Assembly: GCA_016177915.1 (NCBI GenBank)
Contig: JACOUI010000186.1
Coordinates: 1 to 37,869 of the forward strand
Source of the DNA: Planctomycetia bacterium
GTDB lineage: Bacteria; Planctomycetota; Planctomycetia; Pirellulales; S012-138
Direction: 5' to 3'
DNA: 37,869 nt
Shown here: piece after piece, positions 22,901-30,633 of the stretch
Layout: each line of letters begins with the position of its first letter
Numbering within the stretch: the first letter of the stretch is position 1
Program-made: the position numbers and the translations under genes
Notes under the pieces: model-generated
What the model was told of the DNA's origin: nothing
Database searches by the model: none
The model's input: the letters and a program-made list of their open reading frames with translations, nothing else

Positions 22901-23510
22901 CCGCGACGAGGTCCTCCGGCCGCTTCTCGCGCCAGGCCGCAAAGTCGACTTCGTGCCGCCGGTTCAAAAGCGCCAGCAGCATCCCGCGCAGCGCCGCCAC
23001 GCCGAAAACCGTCGCCAACTCCAGCGCCGTTTCGTCGCGCGATTCGACGAGCAAGCGCAGCTCGTCGTCGACCGCCTCGGACGCCAGCGTCATGGCCTGG
23101 GCCTGGTCGAGCGTCGTGAAGTGCGGGTCGATGCCCGCCTCCACCGCGTGTGTCCGCAAGAGCGACGAGCAGAAGGCATGGATCGTGCTGATGCGGGCGG
23201 TTTCCAGGTCGCGCAGCGTTTCCAGCCAATGCGGCGACGCGCCGCCAGGCCCATCCACGCGCTCCTGGCAGGCCCCGCGAATCCGGTCGCGCATTTCGCG
23301 TGCGGCGCGTTCGGTGAAAGTGATCGCTACGATTTCCGTCAATCGAGCGCCCTGCGCGGCGTCCGGCTCCAGGTGCGACAGGAACCGCCGCGTGAGGACG
23401 AACGTCTTCCCGCAGCCCGCCCCGGCCGAGAGCGCCACCGACACGCCCCGCGCAGAGATCGCGTCGCGCTGCTGGTCGGTCAGTCCGTCGTTCCGGGCAC
23501 GCTGTCCCAT
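19971..23510 (-). CDS. addA: AddA-type helicase-nuclease subunit (UvrD-like helicase with C-terminal PD-(D/E)XK nuclease)
   Basis: AddA works with AddB to process double-strand DNA ends for RecA. The 1179-residue chain shows a Q motif LTDQQRDAIS, Walker A AGAGCGKT (29-36), motif Ia ITFTERAAREM, Walker B VDEFQDTDPLQ (Asp386-Glu387), motif III GDYKQSIYRFRRADP, motif V MTIHQAKGLEFPIVIVPDLG and motif VI LFYVATTRAADYL. The C-terminal nuclease carries RGYIDCLYED (Asp1085), LLDFKTNR (Asp1099, Lys1101) and the QxxxY-like YDVQMIVYGMA. All catalytic residues are present. The ATG at 23510 is used. It lies inside the end of addB, so the genes overlap by 31 bases and are translationally coupled. The longer frame to 23576 adds no conserved sequence. 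Confidence 0.95.
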   Translation of the reverse strand: MGQRARNDGLTDQQRDAISARGVSVALSAGAGCGKTFVLTRRFLSHLEPDAAQGARLTEIVAITFTERAAREMRDRIRGACQERVDGPGGASPHWLETLRDLETARISTIHAFCSSLLRTHAVEAGIDPHFTTLDQAQAMTLASEAVDDELRLLVESRDETALELATVFGVAALRGMLLALLNRRHEVDFAAWREKRPEDLVAVWQAAHAEHVVPGLLAEVAGGDAARELLAFLQDHSPHHAEMKGRCAVLRESLPKLRRAKNAQKLLEEIRENAQVKGGGLKEGWESEDVYERVKELLEKLRKQVDHALADLNFDPVEARRAAVAGWQLLQLAERVFRAYDERKRGLACLDFDDLLIRARDLLVAPQNADLKGRLQAQIKFLLVDEFQDTDPLQVELVKALCGDELTTGKLFFVGDYKQSIYRFRRADPKVFARLRDAIPKAGRLPLTRNFRSQPAILDFVNALFVESLPGPYEPLEPHRTQVSPRPAVEFLWATPPQDDEEGTTIKDSVARQRQREARWIARRIRAIIDGRQPLVWDKEAEKRGKPAARPATKRDIAVLLRALSDVDLYEKALQEWGIDYYLVGGHAFYAQQEIFDLLNLLRAVACPDDPVSLAGALRSPLLGLSDEALFLLSRHKDGLCGGLFAGPPKELDAIDRPRVVLAAKAIARLRARKDRVPIAALVEEALRATGYDALLLAEFLGERKLANLHKLIDQARQFDASAVFSLDDFLTQLAQFVAVQPKEPLAATQAESDDVVRLMTIHQAKGLEFPIVIVPDLGRQSRADLGARAVFDPQLGPLVRPPGMESMTGYDIRRQLEEAEDEEELVRLFYVATTRAADYLILSSGVGELGKARELWMDVLARRFNLATGAVLGKLPEGYSLPQVRVTTDEPPAPSAPSHHRRRNAAEVAADAREAIVSQVADRPRSVDPLAVDAAARREFSFSRLRGTLHPVGPGPTDGEPAERAEMRAISQPLPDDKTAIDLGVLVHEALEGIDLKRDYTANTIRAAVDERAIELSVDPALCSDAADLVWRFVQSPRMGQLRKARRVYRELEFLLAWPPSMGEKGARDRVAGERRFIRGYIDCLYEDAAGRWHLLDFKTNRATPQTAAAVAAAYDVQMIVYGMAVERVLRAPPAELVLCFLRPGVEHAFRLDERSRNDVVRRVNEALQAYISAGAP

Positions 23511-26500
23511 GTCTTCTCCAAGGCCCGCACCTGGTTGATGCGGCAAACCGTGTGCAGCGGGCAATACTGCGTGCAACCGTCGTCGGCGGAGATCACGGGA
23601 AAGACGCCGGAGCGGATCCAGGCGACGAGGCGCCCCACGAGCGGCGCCAGGCGCTCGCGGGCGGCCTCCCAGCCTTCGTCGATTTGGCAGTCGTCGTTGG
23701 CGACGTGGTGGTACGTCCGCCAGCCCTTGAAACCTTCGCCGCGCACGTGCCAGTAGCCGGATTGCGACGCCACCGACCCGCGGCCCAGAATGATCTGCTC
23801 CGCCGCGAGGGTATACAGATCGAGCTGTAATCGGGTCGGGTCGGGATCGTCGCCGTTTTTGGGCCGACTGCGCGGGCCGCCGCTCTTGTAGTCGATGACG
23901 TTAAAGACCGTATGCGAGCCGCGGCGGCCCACGTCGATGCGGTCGATCCGGCCGGCGAGGTGGATTCTGTCGTCGCCCGCGCCGATGACGAGCGGCCGTG
24001 GGGTCGATGGCGGCGCCGACGTTCCCCGCGCGTCGCCGAACGCCACTTCGAAATGCGCCGGCCGCAGCGGTGCGTCCAGCCCGGTCGGCTGCTTCTGGTC
24101 GTATTCGCGGTGCTGCTTGGGATAATCGAGCAGCCACTTCTCGACGACGCGGCGCTCGATTTCGCGCAGGCCCGCGGAGAGCATGGCCTCGGCGGGCAGC
24201 GAGGCGTCGCCGTCGACGAGGCGCTTCAAGACGTCGGCCACGAGTCTTCGCCACTCGTCGGCGTCGCACTCGCCCGGCGACGCGCCTTGGCCATGCCGCT
24301 CGATGAGCTGCCGGTGCAGCCGCGCCAGCGCCGCGTGCAGAAGCTGGCCGCGGTAGAGGTGATCGCCCGCCAGCTCCGTGTCCGGCAGCGGCTCCAGGTT
24401 CAACAATCGCTCGGACAGAAAGCGGAACGGGCAGGAGGCAAAACTCTCCAGCCGGCTCGCGCTCCAGGGCCGGTCCGGTGGAAATTGCTGCTTGAGCATG
24501 ACGTGCACGAGCTTGCCCGTCAGGATTCCCTCGTAGGGCCCGAAACTGTCGCGCCGGGCGCGCTGGCCGATCACGCCCAGGCCGTGCAGCACGCTCGCCA
24601 GCAACTCTCCGTCTCCCTGCTCGGGACCCATGCCGCCGAGGACGGCCAGCCGCGCGGTCCCGCCGGCAAGGGCCTCGTGGACGGCATGAATGCGCAGCGA
24701 GCGCGGGCTGAGAGGGTCCTTGCCGTCGGGAGGAATGGGCGAAAGCTCCGTCACGTCCCGGCGCGGGACTTTCCCGCCGCAGGCCTGCTGCACGTCGGCC
24801 AGATACGGGCTGGCCAGGAGCGGCTCGGCCCGCTCGTCGAGCGCCGGGTAGCTGAGCCAGAGCTTGCGCGTCGCCCGCGTCAGGACTTCGTAAAAGAGGA
24901 GCATCTCCTCCTGGCTGCGCTCGGCCCGGAGCGGAAAGGGCAGCCCCGCGTCGTGCAGGAGCCGCAGCTCCGCTTCCTGGTAGACGCGGTCGGCGCGCTG
25001 GGCCGCGGGAAACGCCCGCTCGGAAAGGCCGGCGAAGAACAGGTAGGGCACGCTCAGCGAGCGGACGCTGACCGCCGAAAGGACCCGCACGCGGCCGGTC
25101 TCATCGTGGCTTTCGGGCTGCTGGCGGCTGGCCAGGGCGTCGGCCAGCCAGGCCAGGAACTGGCGGCAGTCCATGGCCGGCGACTTTTCGCCGAGGCGGC
25201 AAAAGAGCGTGTCTCCGTCGTCGAGCAATTCGCAGATCCGCTTCCAGGCGGCGCGGTCGCGCTGGTCGAGGTCTTCGCCGCCGGCCGTTTCAAGAGCGCG
25301 CGACAGCCCGAGCTGCTCCGCCACGTCCCGCAGCGCCTTTCCCCACTGGCCGGGCGCGGCCGACGACGGCAGCCGGCCGAGCGTTTCTTTCCAATGGGCG
25401 AGATAGTCGCTCGCCAGCTCCGCTCGTCGAAGCGCGCGACGAACCTCGCGCGGCGAAGTCGAGGCTTCGTCGATTTCAGGCGCTTCGCCGGCTTCCGATT
25501 CGGCCTGGGCGCTCTGCCGCCGCAGCCGCTCGCACAGCCGCGCCACCGCCGCCAGCAGCGCCTCCCGGCCCGACGGCGCCTGCAGTTGCCGGATCACGTG
25601 GCAAGCCGCCCGCCCGCCCTCGCCCGCGACCGCCCCCGAAGCCACGCCGGGCCAATCGCGCTGGAAGTAACCGTTTCCCAAGACGGCCAGCAGCGTTCGA
25701 TAGGGCCAGTCTTCGGCCACGAGCTGCACCAAACCGGCCAGCGCCCGGCCGACGGGCGACTGCGAAAGCGGCGGCGACGATTCGATGGCAAACGGGATGC
25801 CAAGCTCGGTGAACACCTCGCGGACGAGCGGCCCCGCGTCGTGCAACGAGCGAAACACGACGGCCACGTCGCCCGGGGCGACCCGCTCGCCGAAGAGGTC
25901 TCCCTTTCCGGACTGCCTGTCGCCCCACAGCAAGAGCGACTTGATCGTTCGGCCGATCCACTCGACCTCGCCCAGCTCGCGGGAGCAGCCGACGAGTTCG
26001 ACCCCGCCCATGGGCTTACCGGGCGGCGGCGAGGGCGGCGAGCGGAACAACTCGGCCTCGAGGCGGTCCATCGCGGGCCAGGACCGGCCGTCCCGCTTCA
26101 CCTCCTCGCAGGCGGCGCCGGGCAGCGCGAGGAGTTTTTCGAGCGTGCCGCGGCTTTTGGCGAAGAGGTCGTCGCGGCCGGGCGCCCTGTCCAGCGGCAG
26201 CGACACGAGCAGCGTCTCGACGCGTCCGGCCAGGATTTGCAGGATTTCGTGCTGCGTGCGGGTGAAGTCGGCAAAGCCGTCGACCACGACCACCCGCAAT
26301 TCCTCAAACGGCCGCCGCTGGCCTTCGCGCAGGAGGTGCCGCGCCGACCAGAACCGCCCTTCGGCGTCGTAAAGCTGGTGCCGCGTCAGCCGCTCCTGGT
26401 AGCGCGAGTAGATTTCCAGCATCTCGCCGTCCTTGGGCGTCATGCCGCGCTTCTGGCAGGCGCGGCGAAACTCCTCAGGCCAGATTTCCAGGCGCTTCAG

Positions 26501-26893
26501 GTCGCTCATGAACTGCGAAACAAGATCGACGAGTCCCGACGTGTGCAGGATGGGCCCGAAATAGGCGAGCTTGCCTTCGGCGAAGAGTCCGTCGATCAGC
26601 CAGCGGAGGAGGTGCCTCTTTTGCGAGGCCGAAAGCGGATAGACCGGCTGGCCGGAGGCATCCACGACCGCCTGGGCGAAGCCGTCGAACGTCATCACGC
26701 CCGGCGCCAGGCAGGCCGGCAGGCGCTCGTCGAGCAGGCGGGAAAGGACGTCGCGCGCGGCGCGCTGCGTGGGCGCGATCCACAGCGCCGCGCCCGGCGG
26801 CAGCTCGGCCAGCCCTTGGCGATAGCGCGCCAAAAGCCGCTCCGTCTTGCCGGCCCGGGCCGGCCCGGTCACGACCGTCACGTGTGCAGCCAT
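23480..26893 (-). CDS. addB: AddB-type subunit: inactivated helicase fold, nuclease domain and iron-sulfur cysteines
   Basis: AddB is the partner of AddA, with a helicase-like scaffold and a nuclease cutting the opposite strand. The 1137-residue chain starts MAAHVTVVTGPARAGKT, with Walker A at 10-17. The nuclease site is AGRIDRIDV (Asp984, Asp987), NVIDYKSGG (Asp1001, Lys1003) and RLQLDLYTLAAEQ. The four cysteines expected to hold a 4Fe-4S cluster are Cys821 (SFASCPFRF) and CTQYCPLHTVC (Cys1107, 1111, 1117). In characterised AddB proteins the last three are spaced Cx2Cx5C. Here they are Cx3Cx5C. ATG 26893 gives the canonical N-terminus without a clear ribosome-binding site. It is the first gene of the addBA operon, divergent from the RND exporter. 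Their shared 241-base intergenic region should hold both promoters, but none is obvious. Confidence 0.92.
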   Translation of the reverse strand: MAAHVTVVTGPARAGKTERLLARYRQGLAELPPGAALWIAPTQRAARDVLSRLLDERLPACLAPGVMTFDGFAQAVVDASGQPVYPLSASQKRHLLRWLIDGLFAEGKLAYFGPILHTSGLVDLVSQFMSDLKRLEIWPEEFRRACQKRGMTPKDGEMLEIYSRYQERLTRHQLYDAEGRFWSARHLLREGQRRPFEELRVVVVDGFADFTRTQHEILQILAGRVETLLVSLPLDRAPGRDDLFAKSRGTLEKLLALPGAACEEVKRDGRSWPAMDRLEAELFRSPPSPPPGKPMGGVELVGCSRELGEVEWIGRTIKSLLLWGDRQSGKGDLFGERVAPGDVAVVFRSLHDAGPLVREVFTELGIPFAIESSPPLSQSPVGRALAGLVQLVAEDWPYRTLLAVLGNGYFQRDWPGVASGAVAGEGGRAACHVIRQLQAPSGREALLAAVARLCERLRRQSAQAESEAGEAPEIDEASTSPREVRRALRRAELASDYLAHWKETLGRLPSSAAPGQWGKALRDVAEQLGLSRALETAGGEDLDQRDRAAWKRICELLDDGDTLFCRLGEKSPAMDCRQFLAWLADALASRQQPESHDETGRVRVLSAVSVRSLSVPYLFFAGLSERAFPAAQRADRVYQEAELRLLHDAGLPFPLRAERSQEEMLLFYEVLTRATRKLWLSYPALDERAEPLLASPYLADVQQACGGKVPRRDVTELSPIPPDGKDPLSPRSLRIHAVHEALAGGTARLAVLGGMGPEQGDGELLASVLHGLGVIGQRARRDSFGPYEGILTGKLVHVMLKQQFPPDRPWSASRLESFASCPFRFLSERLLNLEPLPDTELAGDHLYRGQLLHAALARLHRQLIERHGQGASPGECDADEWRRLVADVLKRLVDGDASLPAEAMLSAGLREIERRVVEKWLLDYPKQHREYDQKQPTGLDAPLRPAHFEVAFGDARGTSAPPSTPRPLVIGAGDDRIHLAGRIDRIDVGRRGSHTVFNVIDYKSGGPRSRPKNGDDPDPTRLQLDLYTLAAEQIILGRGSVASQSGYWHVRGEGFKGWRTYHHVANDDCQIDEGWEAARERLAPLVGRLVAWIRSGVFPVISADDGCTQYCPLHTVCRINQVRALEKTWDSVPGTTD

Positions 26894-27106
26894 CCGTGTC
26901 AACTTTCGTCGCGCTGTAATCGCATGATCCGTCGAGCGCCGCCACACGTATTGTGCCCCCCAGCACGGCAAAGTGTCCAGGCACCGGCTCCTTCTTATCC
27001 GCGCTCATCCGTCCAATCCCTGTCCTCCGTGTCCCATTCCCCGTTGCGCTCGCGCCCCCTTCCGCTCCTCTTATCAGGGCCTGTCGATGCGGTTACGCTG
27101 ACCCCA

Positions 27107-27134
27107 AGCCAAAATCCACGATCCAAAATTCTCC
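27107..27134 (+). repeat. Heptanucleotide tandem leader abutting the RND exporter start codon
   Basis: Four 7-mers end exactly at the ATG: AGCCAAA, ATCCACG, ATCCAAA, ATTCTCC. They are preceded (about 26996-27060) by a C-rich, TCC-rich tract of similar flavour. There is no Shine-Dalgarno sequence. This is the third example in the window of this arrangement. Confidence 0.7.
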
Positions 27135-29336
27135 ATGTCCCCCACGCCGGCCCAGGCCCTTTCGGAAACCCTCGTCGCCTGGCGCTGGCCGCTCTTGGCG
27201 CTGGGGGCGGTCCTGGCCGCGGCGTCTCTCTGGCCGGCGTCGCGATTGGGCTTCGACCGCTCGATCGAGGCGATGTTCGCGCCGGACGATCCGCTCTTGC
27301 CGCCCTATCATCAGCTCAAGCGCACGTTCGGCGGCAACGAAGTCGTGCTCGCCGCTTACGTCGATGCCGATCTGATGACCGTGCCGGGGCTGGCGCGCGT
27401 GCAGGCCCTGACGGAGCGGCTCGGCAAGGTCGAAGGCGTCCGCGCCTCCCTGAGCCTCACCAGCACGCCCGCCGGCACCAACGTCGATTCGCTCGGCCCG
27501 AAGTTCATGGAGCTGATGGAGGGCTACGTTGTTTCGGCCGATCACCGCACGGCCGGCGTCGTCTGCATCCTCCACCCGCAGCCCGACGGCGACCGCCGCA
27601 CCGCCACGATCCGCGAGCTTCGCGCCGTCGTCGAAGGGCACAACCCGCCGGGCGTCCTGGCCGGCGAGCCGGTGATGGTCATCGAGGGCTTTCAGGCAGT
27701 GGAGGACGACGGCTCGCGCCTGGGTTTGCTCTCCACGCTCCTCTTAATGGCCGTCATCCTGCTCTGCTTTCGCAGCGTCCGCTGGATGGTCCTGCCGATC
27801 GCCGTCGTGCAGCTTGCGCTCCTCATGACCAAGGCCCTGCTCGTCACGAGCCGCATGCGCCTGAGCATGGTCAGCTCGATGCTGTGGGCGATCGTGACCG
27901 TCGTGGGCATCGCCACCGTCGTCCACATCATCATGGCCTTCCGCGAGGGGCGCAAATCCGGCGCCGCGCCGCCGGAGGCGCTCGCGCTGGCCGGCCGGGC
28001 ACTGGCGTCTGCGATTCTTTGGAGCGTGCTGACCACCGCCGCGGGATTCGGCTCGCTCCTGGCCGCGTCCGTCGGCCCGGTCCACGACTTCGGCCTGATG
28101 ATGGCCTTGGGCACGCTCCTGGCCATGGCGGCGATGGCCTTCGTCATCCCCGGCTTGGCGCTGGCCGGCCGCATCGACGCCGACCCGAAGCGCGTGTTCG
28201 GCGAAGGGCGGCTCGATGCCCTCCTCGTGCGCCTGCTGGAGGGTTTGCTCCGCCGCCCCAAAACGATCGCCGTGATTCTGGCCGTCCTGTCGGTCGCCGG
28301 CGCGCTGGGAAACGCGTTTCTGGACGTTGAAACCGATTTTACGCGCAACTTCCGCGAGTCCAGCAGTGTGGTTCGATCATACCGGCTCGTCGAGGCAAAC
28401 CTGGGCGGGGCGGGCGTGTGGGACGTCATGCTTCCCGCGCCCGACGTTCTCGACGACGCCTATCTCAAGCGCGTCCGCCGTCTCCAGGAGCGCCTGCGGC
28501 AAGACGTGCCCGGCCTCACGAAAACCCTGAGCCTGGCCGACGTCGTGGACGCCGCTCCCGGCGCCGCGGCCCTCTTGCCCACAAAACTCAAGATCGCCTA
28601 CCTCAAGCAGTCGCTGCCCGCCCTCGTCGATTCGCTCCACGGCCGCGACCCGGACACCGGCTGCTACTACGCGCGGATCATGCTCCGCGCCCGCGAACGC
28701 CAGCCCTCGCGCGAAAAACAAAACTTGATCCTCGCGGTCGAGCGCATCGGCCGCGAAGAGTTTCCGCCCCGGGACGGCGACCCCCTGACCGGCGCCCAGA
28801 CGACCGGCTTCTTCGTCCTCCTGGCCAGCCTCATCGAGAGCATGGTCCGCGACCAGTGGGTGACGTTCAGCATCGCCTCGGGCGCGATCTACCTGATGAT
28901 GCTGGTGGCGGTGCGCAGCTTCCGCCTGGCGGCCATCGCCATGGTGCCCAACGTCGTGCCGATCCTGGTCATCACCGGCGCGATGGGCTGGCTGGGCGTG
29001 AAGATCAACATGGGCGCGGTGATGATCGCGGCCGTGAGCATCGGCATGTCGATCGATTCGTCGATCCACTATTTGATCGGGTATCAGCGGCTGCGGGCGT
29101 CGGGGCACGAGTCGATCGAGGCGCTGCGGCGCGTGCAGGAGACCGTGGGCCGGGCGGCGAGTCTTTCGACACTGGCCCTGATCGTCGGCTTTTCGGCGCT
29201 CGTGGTCAGCGAGTTTGTGCCGACGATCTACTTTGGCTCGCTGGTGAGCCTGGCGATGCTGGGGGGCCTGTGCGGGAACGTCGTGTTCCTGCCGCTGCTT
29301 TTGCACTTGTTCGGCAAGGGCGACGTGCGGTCGTAG
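27135..29336 (+). CDS. RND/MMPL-family inner-membrane exporter
   Basis: The 733-residue protein has two sterol-sensing-like RND halves. Each has an extracytoplasmic loop domain (about 35-195 and 400-550) and about six membrane segments. Helices are evident from LGLLSTLLLMAVILLCF, MVLPIAVVQLALLM and IVTVVGIATVVHIIMAF in the first half, and from FSIASGAIYLMMLVAV, VPNVVPILVITGAMGWLG and MIAAVSIGMSIDSSIHYLIG in the second. GMSIDSSIHYL is the conserved helix with acidic or serine residues used in proton relay. Such proteins export lipids, hopanoids or hydrophobic compounds. The substrate cannot be told, since no membrane-fusion or lipid genes are adjacent. Start: ATG directly behind the heptamer leader. 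Confidence 0.88.
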   Translation: MSPTPAQALSETLVAWRWPLLALGAVLAAASLWPASRLGFDRSIEAMFAPDDPLLPPYHQLKRTFGGNEVVLAAYVDADLMTVPGLARVQALTERLGKVEGVRASLSLTSTPAGTNVDSLGPKFMELMEGYVVSADHRTAGVVCILHPQPDGDRRTATIRELRAVVEGHNPPGVLAGEPVMVIEGFQAVEDDGSRLGLLSTLLLMAVILLCFRSVRWMVLPIAVVQLALLMTKALLVTSRMRLSMVSSMLWAIVTVVGIATVVHIIMAFREGRKSGAAPPEALALAGRALASAILWSVLTTAAGFGSLLAASVGPVHDFGLMMALGTLLAMAAMAFVIPGLALAGRIDADPKRVFGEGRLDALLVRLLEGLLRRPKTIAVILAVLSVAGALGNAFLDVETDFTRNFRESSSVVRSYRLVEANLGGAGVWDVMLPAPDVLDDAYLKRVRRLQERLRQDVPGLTKTLSLADVVDAAPGAAALLPTKLKIAYLKQSLPALVDSLHGRDPDTGCYYARIMLRARERQPSREKQNLILAVERIGREEFPPRDGDPLTGAQTTGFFVLLASLIESMVRDQWVTFSIASGAIYLMMLVAVRSFRLAAIAMVPNVVPILVITGAMGWLGVKINMGAVMIAAVSIGMSIDSSIHYLIGYQRLRASGHESIEALRRVQETVGRAASLSTLALIVGFSALVVSEFVPTIYFGSLVSLAMLGGLCGNVVFLPLLLHLFGKGDVRS

Positions 29337-29340
29337 TCGC

Positions 29341-29396
29341 GTAGGATGGCCCTTCCAGGCCGTCGATTCCGCGACGGCCTGGAAGGGCCGTTCTAC
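29341..29396. repeat. Inverted pair of GTAG-headed REP units (BIME-like) between convergent genes
   Basis: GGCCCTTCCAGGCCGTCG (29348-29365) and its exact reverse complement (29372-29389) form an 18-bp perfect inverted repeat around a 6-base loop. The outer arms begin with GTAG (29341-29344) and end with CTAC (29393-29396), so both strands read GTAG followed by GGCC-CTTCCA-GGCC, a small hairpin of their own. It lies 5 bases after the exporter stop and 15 bases before the end of the sugar transferase gene. It can serve as a bidirectional terminator. Confidence 0.85.
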
Positions 29397-29410
29397 CGAA
29401 TCGGCGGCTG

Positions 29411-30187
29411 CTAATACGCCCCCTTGCGGCTCAAGACGCTGCCGGGCGTCTTCGCCAAGAGGACGAGGTCGGTCCCGAGGCTTTGGTGCTTCACGTACCA
29501 CAGATCCATCCGCACCCAGTCTTCGAAGCCGATCTCGCAGCGGCCGCTGACCTGCCACAGGCACGTCAGGCCCGGCTTGACCGACAGCCGCTCAAGCTGC
29601 CAGGGCTCGTACTTGACGACTTCCTTGGCAACGGGCGGCCGCGGGCCGACGAGCGACATGTCGCCCAGGAGCACGTTGAAGAGTTGCGGCAGCTCGTCGA
29701 TCGTCGAGCTGCGGAGGAACCGGCCCAGGCGCGTGACGCGCGGGTCCACGCGATTCTTGAAGACCGGCCCGGTCTGCTCGTTGGGCACGAGGTGCTGAAG
29801 CTTGTCGGCGCCCTCGACCATCGTGCGGAACTTGAACATGCGGAACATGCGGCCGCAGTGGCCGACGCGGTCCTGAACGAACAGCGGCCGCCCGCGCGTC
29901 GTCACGAGCAGCACGATAAAGACGACCGCCAGAAGCGGCGACAAAATCGCGAGCAGCACCAGAGCGCCGGCGACGTCCAACGACCGCTTCGCCACACGAT
30001 AGCCGAGGCTGCGATTGCCGAGCGGCCGGACGACGGGTCGGCCGGCGGCCAGCCGCGCAGTGATTTCGTGCGAATACGCGTCGCGGGGAAGGACGCGCGG
30101 AACGCCCGCCGCGGCGGCGGACGGAGCGACGTGCGTCGGCTGTTCGGCGGTCGTCGTGCTGTTGAAAAATGTCGACATGGCTGGCAT
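29411..30187 (-). CDS. Undecaprenyl-phosphate sugar transferase (bacterial sugar transferase family)
   Basis: This enzyme transfers a sugar-1-phosphate from a nucleotide sugar to the polyprenyl phosphate carrier, the first step of exopolysaccharide or O-antigen synthesis at the inner membrane. The 258 residues comprise a ~70-residue variable N-terminus, one membrane or re-entrant helix (RSLDVAGALVLLAILSPLLA), and the catalytic domain with FVQDRVGHCGRMFRMFKFRT, LRSSTIDELPQLFNVLLGDM, SLVGPRPP and SVKPGLTCLWQVSGR. The Asp-Glu in TIDELPQ is the catalytic pair of the family. This is the short PglC/WcaJ-core form without the four-helix N-terminal domain. ATG 30187 is chosen with GCAGGA 6-11 bases upstream. 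No glycosyltransferase or flippase genes surround it, so it is solitary here. Confidence 0.9.
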   Translation of the reverse strand: MPAMSTFFNSTTTAEQPTHVAPSAAAAGVPRVLPRDAYSHEITARLAAGRPVVRPLGNRSLGYRVAKRSLDVAGALVLLAILSPLLAVVFIVLLVTTRGRPLFVQDRVGHCGRMFRMFKFRTMVEGADKLQHLVPNEQTGPVFKNRVDPRVTRLGRFLRSSTIDELPQLFNVLLGDMSLVGPRPPVAKEVVKYEPWQLERLSVKPGLTCLWQVSGRCEIGFEDWVRMDLWYVKHQSLGTDLVLLAKTPGSVLSRKGAY

Positions 30188-30633
30188 GGCGGTCCTGCAA
30201 GGAGGCGAAAGCGGTTTTCCGCGGCCGGCGCCCCCGTCAAAAGCAACGCCAATGCCGACGGATGGGCCGGCGGCTCGCCGCCAGGCGCCGTTTCAGAAAG
30301 TCCGCCGTCGAAATGAGATGCGCCAGGAGCAGACGGCGTCTTAACGGGCGGCGCGCGAGGCGAGCGTTGATTTCAGCCAACGGGGCCGATGCGAAAGGAA
30401 ACCGGATGTTGCTGAGAGGCAACGCGCTGCGGAAGGCACTCAATGGCCCTACGACTAGGCAGCATCGAGGCTGGAACTCCGGCAGACGTGCGAACAAATT
30501 GCAGGGCCACGAGCGCAGCGCGCAATGTCCGGCGTCTCGGACCCGTTCTTGCAACCGCGGATCAGGCTGATCAGCCTGTCCAATTCCCGGTATAATGACC
30601 GCGTCCTTGCGTGCTGCTCCGGGAGAAAGCGTC
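30188..30633. promoter_or_regulatory. Gene-free intergenic region with a 16-bp palindrome at a promoter
   Basis: The only ordered signals are near the right end. CAGGCTGATCAGCCTG at 30563-30578 is a perfect 16-bp palindrome, and 12 bases after it comes a perfect TATAAT (30591-30596). The palindrome therefore covers where the -35 would be (about 30568-30573, TGATCA), a classic repressor- or activator-site position for the DUF4058 gene. GGCGGC/GCCGCC near 30270-30283 makes a small hairpin. I recognise no gene in the rest. Confidence 0.5.

Noticed and set aside
19971-26893. addAB region as a new defence island
   Set aside because: The two genes match the ordinary AddA/AddB recombination proteins, with all motifs and the usual gene overlap. 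Flanking genes are unrelated to defence.
23912-28330. Very long plus-strand open frame (about 1470 codons) across addB and into the exporter
   Set aside because: It is antisense to addB with its intact motifs and then out of frame with the exporter. Its composition (Arg, Gln, His, Ala-rich) is typical of the complementary strand of a GC-rich gene.
29336-29411. Rho-independent terminator with T tract at the exporter-sugar transferase junction
   Set aside because: The hairpin is strong but no run of T follows on either strand. It is described as an inverted REP pair that may still terminate.
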